Part shown: piece after piece, positions 1 through 7,528 of the stretch
Layout: each line of letters begins with the position of its first letter
Numbering within the stretch: position 1 is the first letter of the stretch
Source of the DNA: Ktedonobacter robiniae
GTDB taxonomy: Bacteria > Chloroflexota > Ktedonobacteria > Ktedonobacterales > Ktedonobacteraceae
Assembly: GCF_016587375.1 (NCBI RefSeq)
Contig: NZ_BNJG01000002.1
Coordinates: 1,488,001-1,552,000 of the forward strand
Direction of reading: 5' to 3'
Length of the DNA: 64,000 nt
The notes under the pieces: generated by a model
What the model was told of the DNA's origin: nothing
The model's database searches: none
What the model saw: only the letters and a program-made list of their open reading frames with translations
Position numbers and translations under genes: made by a program

Positions 1-215
1 AGCTGCTGCAGGCTCTCTTCCTCCATGGCTACGCGCGGCTGAAAAGGATTATCAAACAACAAATCGATATCGATTTGTTGGGGCTGCTTTTCGTGAAGCA
101 AGCGCTGCTCTTCTTCCTGAACCTTGGAAGTAAAAATGCTTGAAGCAAGGCCATTGGCGGTTGCTGTCCTGAGGTAACCTACATCTAAGGCTGATTTTTT
201 AGATCTCCCTGGCAC
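1..215 (-). CDS. parB: ParB-family partition protein, N-terminal part (runs off window)
   Basis: An open frame starts at a GTG (215-213), 5 bases after a strong AGGAGG site, and stays open to the window edge (71 codons). The visible end reads IDIDLLFDNPFQPRVAMEEE; the NPFQPR box is characteristic of the ParB/Spo0J N-terminal domain, which in the family binds CTP and loads at parS. It lies 59 bases downstream of parA on the same strand, the usual parA-parB order. The GTG two bases earlier (217) is in another frame and hits a stop within about 10 codons, so 215 is the start. The DNA-binding helix-turn-helix and C-terminal dimer domain would be outside the window. A Noc or RepB-type relative is possible. 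Confidence 0.8.
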   Translation of the reverse strand, partial: MPGRSKKSALDVGYLRTATANGLASSIFTSKVQEEEQRLLHEKQPQQIDIDLLFDNPFQPRVAMEEESLQQ

Positions 216-274
216 ACGTTCCTCCTAGCGTTTAACGGTTTCAATAGCAGAGAAAGCTCGATTGAACAGTGTAA

Positions 275-1267
275 TTACAATGTGTCTGCATGAATGGCCT
301 GTACGACCCGCTCAACGGGTTCGCGAGCTGGTCCACCTACAGACCGGAGGAGTTCTTCCAGCAGACGCCAATAATCCTTAGCATGTTCACTATATGGATC
401 ACTGATTACAACAACAGAGCGCCTGTTCGCCGCGTTAGTAAAAACAGCGCTCTGGCGCAAGTATGAATCAAAACAAGAAATACCTAATTCCTTTGAAAGG
501 TCCCCTCGTAGGGTATCTATGATTTCCTGGTGACCTTTGTATTTTTGCACCTTTGTGAAAACGACACCTGCAATAACCAGGTTAGGATTAAGCGAATCGT
601 CCTTTACCTGGTGAACCACCTGGAGCAAATCTCCCAATCCCTGGACAGATAACACCTCTGGAATCAGGGGTATGAAAAGGACCTGTGACGCACACAATGC
701 ATTAACCGTCAAAACCCCAAGCGAAGGATTAGTGTCAATCAAGATGTAGTCATATTGACTGGCTACAGGAGCTAAAGCTCGTCGCAGAAGTACTGGCCAG
801 GTGAGCTTGCCTCGTAGTTCTCCATCAGCGGCACTTGCACGCATATTGATAGGAATCAAATCTGGTCCATGCACAACCTCTCCACGCGCTTGATTTGTTC
901 CGGGATCAAAAAATGCAAGTGACTCCGAATCAATACACGTAGGGAGAATAATATCTTTTAACGCAACCTTACCTAGAAGTACATCATATAAAGTATGTTC
1001 TAGTGTGTTACGCTCATAGCCAAAAGTAAACGTTAAATGTCCCTGAGGATCACTATCTATTGCCAGAACACGAAAACCAAGTCGGGAAAGCATTACAGCT
1101 AGATTTGCCGTTGAGGTAGTCTTAGTAACTCCTCCCTTTTCGTTTACAGCAGCTAAAACAATTGCTTCCGTCTGCCTCTGATCATTCATACGTGCATCCT
1201 TCCCACTGCGTAAGCCAATCTCAAAACCAAAAGCCTTACCGACCTTTTTTCTCTTCTTCCTCGTCAT
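275..1267 (-). CDS. parA: ParA-family partition ATPase
   Basis: A 330-residue ParA/Soj-type ATPase that, with ParB, would segregate the replicon. The deviant Walker A is KGGVTKTT (about residues 44-51; most relatives have G where this has T), followed by the A' motif AIDSDPQGH (about 70-77) and Walker B ILIDTNPSLG (about 174-184). I place the start at the ATG at 1267, preceded directly by GGAGGTGGTGGAG; a TTG at 1324 has no such site. A second possible start is the ATG at 1189 (GGGAAGGA upstream), which would remove a basic 26-residue leader (TRKKRKK) that could instead be a nonspecific DNA-binding tail. The gene is followed by parB and faces a large palindrome, so it reads as a plasmid or chromid partition operon. 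Confidence 0.9.
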   Translation of the reverse strand: MTRKKRKKVGKAFGFEIGLRSGKDARMNDQRQTEAIVLAAVNEKGGVTKTTSTANLAVMLSRLGFRVLAIDSDPQGHLTFTFGYERNTLEHTLYDVLLGKVALKDIILPTCIDSESLAFFDPGTNQARGEVVHGPDLIPINMRASAADGELRGKLTWPVLLRRALAPVASQYDYILIDTNPSLGVLTVNALCASQVLFIPLIPEVLSVQGLGDLLQVVHQVKDDSLNPNLVIAGVVFTKVQKYKGHQEIIDTLRGDLSKELGISCFDSYLRQSAVFTNAANRRSVVVISDPYSEHAKDYWRLLEELLRSVGGPAREPVERVVQAIHADTL

Positions 1268-1933
1268 CTCCACCACCTCCAATTTTGTCAGTCCCATCAT
1301 ACCATTAGCCATTTTGACTTGCAATGCTTAAACCACTTTTTTAAAGCCAATCCTAAAAAGTTGTTACACAATGGTTTCGCGAAACCATTGTGTAACAACT
1401 TTTTAGGAGGATTTTCCTCACTACATAGCCAAATTACAAGATCTTAATAATTTGGAACAAGAAATAGTGGTTCAGTCAGTCAGTCGGTCAGTACTTTTCG
1501 CGTATATAGTAAACAATCTTAAAGAGAAGATTTTCCTCAGGAAAAATGGTATTATATGATATAGAGAGACAAAACAATAACATCTTTTTTCTGTTTTGCG
1601 CAACCTATACGACCAGTAGCTTGAGTCAGCTTAACTTTATCAAAATAAGTTACGCTTGTTTCTATTACATATCATAACGATATAATCTCGGTTGCTGATA
1701 GCTCTCCCTAACGATGCCTAGACAGTACTCCAATTTAAAAGCTAAAGGATTATCGAGAAAAAGAAAATAATCCGGTAACCTTAAGAGTAAGTATAACTGT
1801 TTCCATGTGTAGAATAAAAAGGAACTTGATCCTATTTATTGAGCACTGAGGGGAGTGGCAACCAGATCTCTCATAGGATAGGTAAAGAAGCAAATATAAG
1901 AAGATTTCTCCCTACTAGCGAAGGAGCTTTAAT
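1268..1933. other. Divergent intergenic region between parA and the first replication gene
   Basis: No convincing gene. It holds the 58-bp palindrome at 1351-1408, a short TCAG-type tetranucleotide repeat around 1473-1492 (GTCAGTCAGTCGGTCAG), and AT-rich DNA that must contain the promoters for parA (leftward) and the 605-residue gene (rightward). Confidence 0.7.
1351..1408. repeat. Perfect 58-bp palindrome, candidate partition site (parS-like)
   Basis: Both 29-base arms match perfectly with no loop, around the centre GGTTTCGCGAAACC. The half-site GTTTC/GAAAC is the one seen in classical parS (GTTTCACGTGAAAC), though the spacer here is 2 bases rather than 4. It sits beside parA-parB, and its inner 18 bases (ATGGTTTC-NN-GAAACCAT) recur at 7105-7122 on the other side of the replication genes. 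It could instead be a bidirectional terminator or cruciform, but it lies between divergent genes, which argues against a terminator. Confidence 0.5.
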
Positions 1934-3751
1934 GTGATAACAGGTATGTGGACGATATGGGGCACCGATCCCGATACACATCAGGAAATCTGGTACTGGC
2001 ATCCTCCTATCGTTCCGGTCGAAGAGGATGCTGAACAGTTACGCGCCGATAAATGGGTTCCCGTTGATCCAGAACAACAACACACCCTCTTTTTAACTCT
2101 CCTTGGCCAGTTAGCCGAAATCCGCTATCTCAAAAAAGATGCAGACGATACTGTTGAAGCCTGGGTTCAACAAGAAGATATGGTCTACGCCAGTACTACC
2201 CCGGTTGTTCTGGCCTTTTATCTGCCTGAGCATCTACGAGGCGCAACTGCCTCCTCCTCTATTTCGCCTTCTGCAGCAGATATCGCAGACACTCCTTCAA
2301 TGCCACTACTGGTAGGCGACACCCTTGCTTCAGTCCAATTTGGAGAGGTTGCCCTGGTCGCCGATCCAAGCGCTGGTGGCTGGCATCCATATCGCCTCCA
2401 GTTTCTTGGCGAGGAGGGGCTAGCTATTCAGCAACAAATGCTTCGAGAAATCACACAGCTTGAGGTAGATGCTCGTACCAGTCGTAGCCACAAACGTTTT
2501 AAGACACGCCTGCTCAAATCTTATCAGGTGGCCGTCCGCCAGGAACGCTATTTGAAATTACACCAGTTGGCACAAAAACTTGCAGAGCTTTACTGGAAAA
2601 GCTATCAAGGCCTCTCACCTCGCACTTCAACTACATCTCTCATTCGAACATTGCCGGAGACCCCATATGTGGTTGGCAAGGGCACGATCATTCCTGCGCC
2701 TCAGCCAGTACAGGCTGTTCTCGCAGCTTATAGTAACGCCCAGGCTGGAGCAGAAGATTGGGATACTATTAAAAGTGTCCCAACATTTGTCTACAACAAA
2801 GAAAATGGAACTACACATGTTGAGTTCCGTCCTAGCGATCCCAGTACTCAACTCGATAATGCGACTATTCAGTCACTGTGGTCTCAGGTACGTCAGCTCT
2901 CTGACATCGATGGGGATGTGCTAATCGCGATGCTAGCCCAGGCGATTGCGGCACCTCATGATGAAAAAGATGGTGTGTGGATTACGGGAAAACTTATCCT
3001 CGATTATCGGGGAATTTCGCCCATCATGAAGCGTGAAAACGGGAAGCTCCGACGTGCAGGTCATCGTCAGGAGGATCTTGCAGATGTGGCAGCTTGCATG
3101 AGTCGTATGAGCAATACCTGGATACGTGTCGAACAGTGGATTGAGGATGATCGTGAGCATTCAGGGCGTAAATCGCGTTCAAAGAAAGAGCCAAAAACAT
3201 ATCTTTATACCCGTGAAAGCCGCTTAATTAATGTAACTGACATTATTCGTCAACATGAATTACAGCAAATCAACGGCAAACCTCCCATGGAACAACCACA
3301 AAATAGTATAGCGATTGCCTGGCGCTACCAAGTGGGTAGCTGGGTGGAACCATTTCTGCAAGGGGCAAACCGACAGGTTGCCTGGCTTTTACAACAGGTG
3401 CTCAGCTACGATCCTTATCACGAAACGTGGGAGAAACGCCTGGCACGCTACTTCACTTTCCACATGCGTATCAATTCAACCAAGGGAGGGGTCATCATTG
3501 AACGTGAGGTGGGAAAAATTATAGAGGAATTAAGCCTTCCAGTAAATCAACGTGATCCAGATCGAACGCGTAAACGCTTCGAAAAAGCCATGGATCGCTT
3601 ACAAGCTGATTTATTAGTATCAGAATGGATTTATGTATCGGATAATCCTCCTCTGCCTAAACGCAAGTGGTTACCAACATGGCTACAATATCGTATCAGG
3701 ATAGCCGCGACCTCGGCACTCCAAAACCACTATTTGCCTGAGGCAAATTGA
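1934..3751 (+). CDS. Putative plasmid-type replication protein (large, unrecognised family)
   Basis: 605 residues starting at GTG 1934, behind AAGGAG; the overlapping ATG at 1932 is followed at once by TGA. I do not recognise a named family. There is no signal peptide or membrane segment. The middle (about 190-235) is basic and rich in K/R/Q, with a possible coiled coil. The C-terminal third (about 460-600) looks helical with a winged-helix-like pattern, including FHMRINSTKGGVIIEREVG followed by a basic helix (RDPDRTRKRFEKAMDRLQAD). Position is the main clue: it lies between parAB plus a parS-like palindrome and a cluster of iterons immediately downstream. A role as replication initiator is inferred from that context and could be wrong; another DNA-binding regulator is possible. 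Confidence 0.75.
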   Translation: MITGMWTIWGTDPDTHQEIWYWHPPIVPVEEDAEQLRADKWVPVDPEQQHTLFLTLLGQLAEIRYLKKDADDTVEAWVQQEDMVYASTTPVVLAFYLPEHLRGATASSSISPSAADIADTPSMPLLVGDTLASVQFGEVALVADPSAGGWHPYRLQFLGEEGLAIQQQMLREITQLEVDARTSRSHKRFKTRLLKSYQVAVRQERYLKLHQLAQKLAELYWKSYQGLSPRTSTTSLIRTLPETPYVVGKGTIIPAPQPVQAVLAAYSNAQAGAEDWDTIKSVPTFVYNKENGTTHVEFRPSDPSTQLDNATIQSLWSQVRQLSDIDGDVLIAMLAQAIAAPHDEKDGVWITGKLILDYRGISPIMKRENGKLRRAGHRQEDLADVAACMSRMSNTWIRVEQWIEDDREHSGRKSRSKKEPKTYLYTRESRLINVTDIIRQHELQQINGKPPMEQPQNSIAIAWRYQVGSWVEPFLQGANRQVAWLLQQVLSYDPYHETWEKRLARYFTFHMRINSTKGGVIIEREVGKIIEELSLPVNQRDPDRTRKRFEKAMDRLQADLLVSEWIYVSDNPPLPKRKWLPTWLQYRIRIAATSALQNHYLPEAN

Positions 3752-3931
3752 CCCTCTAGATGTCGCACTCTCTGCACAATTCGATTTATTGCTAGGGAGT
3801 GCGACTATACTCCCAAACTTTTGAGTAAAGAAGTTTCCTTACTAACACAATAATCTGACACAAAAGTAGTTCATCATCCTCATAGCCACATCTTTAATTT
3901 TAAAAACTTCGTCATCCACATTTGCGCATAC

Positions 3932-4484
3932 CGCTACGTTATCACGCGCGTAGCTAATTCCACTCCTATCCTGATGGCAAAAATCAACAGGCAAAATACC
4001 GGGCTCGCTTGCCTGAAGAGCTGCAAAATCAGCCAATAACTGGCAAGATACACAGACCACTCATACCCATAAGGCTCAATTTTACTCGTTAAAACCTTCA
4101 CTTATTGCTCAAATCAGCAGTTTACCAGAGCAAATAGAGATTTTACATTGCTTCGCTATAGAGATGAGGCACCAGTTTATACAAAATTTACTCTTACTTA
4201 TCTTGTAAAGGCCTTATTATTGCAAAAAGATTTCGTGAATAGGCTACGTTATTAGGCGCGCTCTCGTATGTACGCATCTTTTCTTCTATCAAATAAGCAC
4301 ATGCACTGTTAGTTTTTCTACCCGCTACGTTATTCAGCGGGATATTTTTAGCGTTTTGGGGCTACGCTATTAGGCGCAAACCGCTATTTGAGTTCCTCGA
4401 AGGAGCTTTTAACCAAAATGGCTAAAGGTCTGGAGAGAGGGGGCTACGTTATCATGCGCGAACCGCTACGTTATTGTGCGTAAT
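3932..4484 (+). repeat. Iteron cluster, consensus GCTACGTTATTAGGCGCG
   Basis: Six direct repeats, all in one orientation, start near 3933, 4243, 4324, 4361, 4443 and 4464. All keep GCTACG(T/C)TAT and most keep the following GCGC. The last two are 21 bp apart, about two helical turns. A partial CCGCTATTT copy follows the fourth at 4381. Directly repeated 17-22 bp sites next to replication and partition genes are the hallmark of iteron plasmids, where the Rep protein binds them. Five of the six fall within 240 bp. Confidence 0.65.
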
Positions 4485-4489
4485 ACAGA

Positions 4490-4522
4490 GGGGTGAATTG
4501 GCTCTAGAAGCCAATTCACCCC
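4490..4522. terminator. Hairpin closing the iteron region
   Basis: A perfect 14-bp stem (GGGGTGAATTGGCT and its complement) with a 5-base loop, followed by an A-rich run. It begins six bases after the last iteron and could end transcription or limit read-through into the origin. Confidence 0.5.
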
Positions 4523-4918
4523 AAAAAATATAGGTGCAGCAATAAAAAGGTGTATTGAATTCTGCTCTAGAACCATTGATACTAAGAATACAGTTGTCAC
4601 ACAAAAGCGGAGAAGGGGAGGATACTTTGTTATGAAACGAAGTGGATGGAGGATCTTAATGTTGTACAACTGGAGGAATTTTCCGAGGCAAAAAAGTGCC
4701 AGTTATCCAGATCCTTTTGCCAACCACTGGAAAACTGGCCAACACCCTAAACATATAACCAATACGAAAGTATCAGTTACATGCTTAGAATATGCCACAG
4801 CCTGCCTTTTGTCAAGTGAACGGGACTCCTAGGGAGACCAGGGCAAGGTCGATGAAAGCGCATATCAGGCTCATCCCTCGGAAAATTCGCTGCAAAAAAT
4901 TGCCAGGTGAGGGGATGT

Positions 4919-5704
4919 ATGTATATAGCGTCGAATGGACGAAAACGATATAGCCGGGAAATGCCAACAATAGAAGATGCAAATAAGGATGTAGGTGTCG
5001 CAAGGGAATGTATTCACCCCGCGACATTAGAGGCAATAGAGAAACTATTTCCATCTCCAATGAACGGTATAGAGTTCCTTGGATTAGTTCTGCGCTATGC
5101 AACAATTAAACAGCTCACTTTACCTTCCTTCGCGCAGGAAGAGAGCTTCGCCGTCATTACCGTCAAAAATATTCGTGTGTTGAGTAAGCTCATTGGCTGG
5201 AGCTACGATACAACACATAAATATGTGGCACTCTTTTGTGCGCTTGGCTTCTTCGTAAAGGGAAGAAGACAACGCCAGGTAGAGTTCTACTTCCCACTGG
5301 ATAGCTATGTTCCACCAGAATCACTTGCAGCGCTAGACAATCTTATTGCTGAGTATCGCCCTAAAGTGCGTCAGAGTGCCCAGCAAGTGAAGACGCGTTT
5401 TCTATTGTATTTTAGCTCGCCACAAACCTTCTTCGATAAGATGGGAGTTCCCGGCGAGCTACAGCCCATGCTGCAAGAAATTCGTCAACTTTTCCAACAT
5501 GAAGGGGTAGACTCTAAAAAGCAACAGAATCTCCTTGTACAAATTGCACACGTCGTTCAACGTGTGCTGCCAAGTAAACAATTCGAAACGGTAGACACAG
5601 CACAAAAAAGTCTTCCCCCCCAACACATTCAATTCTGTCGTCCAGGCAAGCAGAGGACCAGCCCTCCGAGCGATTGTCACTTAAGAGCAATGCAAGCACA
5701 CTAA
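4919..5704 (+). CDS. Replication-initiator-like protein, N-terminal part (frameshifted from the next ORF)
   Basis: The frame opens at GTG 4907; the ATG at 4919 behind GAGGGG is the likelier start, giving about 261 residues. Residues about 45-130 look like a winged helix, with a helix-turn-helix-like segment (VKNIRVLSKLIGWSYDTTHK) and then a basic beta-like stretch (KGRRQRQVEFYF). I do not recognise a named family. The last 40 or so residues differ in character from the rest, and the next ORF overlaps by about 126 bases in the -1 frame without a good start. A C7 tract at 5615-5621 lies in the overlap; one extra C would fuse both ORFs into a protein of about 690 residues. A DNA-binding initiator role is inferred from the fold, the flanking iterons and parAB. 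Confidence 0.6.
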   Translation: MYIASNGRKRYSREMPTIEDANKDVGVARECIHPATLEAIEKLFPSPMNGIEFLGLVLRYATIKQLTLPSFAQEESFAVITVKNIRVLSKLIGWSYDTTHKYVALFCALGFFVKGRRQRQVEFYFPLDSYVPPESLAALDNLIAEYRPKVRQSAQQVKTRFLLYFSSPQTFFDKMGVPGELQPMLQEIRQLFQHEGVDSKKQQNLLVQIAHVVQRVLPSKQFETVDTAQKSLPPQHIQFCRPGKQRTSPPSDCHLRAMQAH

Positions 5705-6987
5705 AAAATCGACCCTCTAAGTCAGAAAAGGTAGACCCTTCTTATAAGATTCCGCTCTCAGCGAAACCTGCATTGCCACAGAAAAAAAGTCGTCCCTCTA
5801 CAACAGAGAATCTAATGATCGACTCCAAGCAACAGAGAGTAGACTCTTTTCCTTCATCCACTCAAAATGTAGTAGACTTTAAGCAACAAAGGGTAGACTC
5901 TTTCTCCATACCTATATCTGAGAAAACAGACTTTTCTTTACTAGAGGTAGACTCCTTGGAGGAGCAAGAGGAAGTCATGTCAAAAAGTCTCCCTTTGGGT
6001 ATAGACTTTTCACATATTCAGGAAAAAGAGGGCGACTTTTTAGCTGAGAGAGGTGACTTTTCCTCTCTGCATAGCACACAAAAAGTCAACCCTCTTGATG
6101 AGAAGAGCGACTTTTCGCAGCATGAGTCGCCTATTAGAGTCGACTTTCATCCGACAAGGGGCGACTTTTCGCAAAAAGTCGCCTCCATTACCGAAAATCA
6201 GGTAGACTTAAACGACTTAAATAACGTTAACGTTAATAAAATAATTACTAATAACTTAAATAACGTTAACGTTAAAAGTCTACAAACCTTAGCAGCGTTT
6301 CTGGGAACTATTCTGGGCGAGGATCGCTCCAAGTGGGGAATTTATGTTGTTCACCTCAAGCAGTATTCACAACCGGAAGCCATCATAGCAGCCTTGATGA
6401 AGACTTTAAGTTGTAAGTTCCGTGATGGTTCGCTACACAATCCGCCAGCTTTCTTCCTGGCACGTAGCAAAGAGTATCACGTTGCTATTCCAGCTGATGT
6501 GCACCAGCTCGTAGATCTGTATGCATCCCTGTCATACGGTCAGTTGATTGAGGCACTCAAACAGCCAGCCTCATCTTTAAAAGAAGGTCATAGTCAGGGT
6601 AACTATCAGGCAAGGGAGATTAAGTCTTCAGCGCTTCAGGTGCTAAAAGCACCACCACTATACATTCAACTACAACCTGATCAGGCTCATATGTCTTTGC
6701 AGGATGTCACAGAACTCTATAAGCAACTTTGTAATGATCCACGTATGATTCTCTGTAAGAAGTTTATTCTGCCAGTGGATGTTGAGAAAACACGCTATGT
6801 TCTCTTGCTTGATGTCACTGTCTCTAACAAAGTACGCCAGACATTTCTCTATTCCCAGCAAGAGTGGTATGAACGTAGCCAGAACATGCGTACCTGCCTC
6901 AGCCTCTTTGAGTCTTCAGAGGTGCTACAAAGGTCACAAAATCGCTTTGCCGCTCTACGCGACCTACTAAAGAAAAAAACGCCGTAG
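5578..6987 (+). CDS. Replication-initiator-like protein, repeat-bearing middle and C-terminal part
   Basis: Open in frame 1 from 5578; the first usable codon is TTG 5674 without a ribosome site, and an internal ATG at 5976 has AGAGGAAG upstream. Most likely it is the continuation of the preceding ORF after a frameshift at C7. About residues 15-190 (counted from 5674) are low-complexity, with repeated VDF/VDSF/GDFS and KSL/KSR/KVN patterns; these are the translation of a dense DNA repeat (GACTTTT and its complement). A run of Asn/Asp/Val follows over the AT-rich repeats, then a folded C-terminal domain from about 205 (LQTLAAFLGTILGEDRSKWG) to the end. An origin embedded in the initiator gene is known in lambda-type O genes; here it is an inference. 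Confidence 0.55.
   Translation, partial: TIRNGRHSTKKSSPPTHSILSSRQAEDQPSERLSLKSNASTLKNRPSKSEKVDPSYKIPLSAKPALPQKKSRPSTTENLMIDSKQQRVDSFPSSTQNVVDFKQQRVDSFSIPISEKTDFSLLEVDSLEEQEEVMSKSLPLGIDFSHIQEKEGDFLAERGDFSSLHSTQKVNPLDEKSDFSQHESPIRVDFHPTRGDFSQKVASITENQVDLNDLNNVNVNKIITNNLNNVNVKSLQTLAAFLGTILGEDRSKWGIYVVHLKQYSQPEAIIAALMKTLSCKFRDGSLHNPPAFFLARSKEYHVAIPADVHQLVDLYASLSYGQLIEALKQPASSLKEGHSQGNYQAREIKSSALQVLKAPPLYIQLQPDQAHMSLQDVTELYKQLCNDPRMILCKKFILPVDVEKTRYVLLLDVTVSNKVRQTFLYSQQEWYERSQNMRTCLSLFESSEVLQRSQNRFAALRDLLKKKTP
5588..6290. repeat. Dense intragenic repeat GGTAGACTTTT (both orientations), candidate origin
   Basis: Some 20-23 copies of a short motif, loosely (A/G)GGTAGACTTTT or AAAAAGTCTACC, occur every 20-40 bp, for example near 5728, 5840, 5890, 5945, 6001, 6049, 6106, 6158 and reversed near 5604, 5782, 5980, 6080, 6173, 6276. 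Codons vary around the core but GAC-TTT is kept in both orientations. That points to selection on DNA rather than protein, since the two orientations encode different residues (VDF versus KSL/KVN). Confidence 0.6.
6206..6280. repeat. AT-rich direct repeat, candidate DNA-unwinding element
   Basis: An exact 22-bp direct repeat with core TAACGTTAACGTTA occurs at 6215-6236 and 6254-6275, separated by AT-only DNA. It is flanked on both sides by copies of the GACTTTT motif. AT-rich repeats next to initiator sites are typical of the region that melts at an origin. Confidence 0.5.
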
Positions 6988-7097
6988 TAAGCCTCTCAGC
7001 GCGAAAGCATGCAGGAAATGCTACTGCATTTCCTTGTGGTTTACACATTAAGCCATTTTACAGGGCTTCTTAGAGAATTCTCCCGTGAAATTGCTTA

Positions 7098-7129
7098 CCT
7101 CATGATGGTTTCTTGAAACCATCATGAGG
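7098..7129. repeat. Second palindrome with the parS-like core
   Basis: Two 15-base arms with a 2-base spacer. The inner ATGGTTTC-TT-GAAACCAT matches the 58-bp palindrome at 1351-1408 except for the two central bases. It lies after the second initiator gene and overlaps the last codons of a broken monooxygenase remnant, so it marks the right edge of the replication module. Confidence 0.5.
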
Positions 7130-7517
7130 CTGTGAAATCCGAGCTTACAGTTGGATGCATGTGTAACGCTTTATGATCTGGTTGGAGCAATCCATACTCG
7201 GTTAGTTTGCCAACTTGCAGATGTATGGCGAAGCGTAGCAGTTGTATCTGCCATGGGAAAGGTACCCAGCTTGGAGGTGTGAGCTGGTCGAGCAGTTGTC
7301 CGAGAATGTATTTGGGCAAAATAGGGAAGGGTGGCTCTAGCCAACGTAGATCCCAATGATGTCCGTTCACAACTAGGAGCGCACGATAACGTGCCTTTCC
7401 ACCATTTTCGAACGTGATTTCCCAGCCTGCATTTGCCAGGGAGGCGTCCTCGACTTTGCAATTAAAGTGAATTTTGTCGCGAAAACCGAAGTTGTTAACG
7501 CTGGGTCGCCCTGTAAA
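7122..7517 (-). pseudogene. Flavin-containing monooxygenase remnant (both ends and the middle missing)
   Basis: Reading leftward from about 7517, the frame gives NNFGFRDKIHFN, then a beta-strand pair ending in LLVVNGHHWDLRWLEPPFP, a hallmark of group B flavin monooxygenases. It then jumps straight to ILPKYILGQLLDQL and GLLQPDHKALHMHPTVSS, which in full proteins lie after the NADPH-binding GxGNS segment. The N-terminal FAD-binding glycine motif, the NADPH motif and the C-terminal third are absent, and no start codon with a ribosome site is visible. A TGA at 7122 ends it inside the 7098-7129 palindrome. It looks like a gene cut and partly deleted when the replication module arrived or was rearranged. 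Confidence 0.7.
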
Positions 7518-7528
7518 AGATGTGCTGA

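Larger units (their letters stand above)
3752..4918. other. Long non-coding stretch holding iterons (candidate replication origin)
   Basis: About 1.17 kb without a convincing gene; the short open frames in it lack ribosome sites or sensible composition. It carries six copies of an about 18-bp direct repeat (see 3932-4484), a hairpin at 4490-4522 and AT-rich DNA. Non-coding DNA with iterons between two initiator-like genes fits an origin of replication or an incompatibility/copy-control region. Confidence 0.6.

Noticed and set aside
4632..4832. Possible 66-codon gene in the origin region
   Set aside because: Amino-acid content looks like translated non-coding DNA and nothing supports a ribosome site; the neighbouring repeats argue for non-coding DNA.
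5588..6290. CRISPR-like array in the second initiator gene
   Set aside because: The repeated unit is about 10 bp, degenerate, in both orientations and irregularly spaced; no spacers or cas genes.
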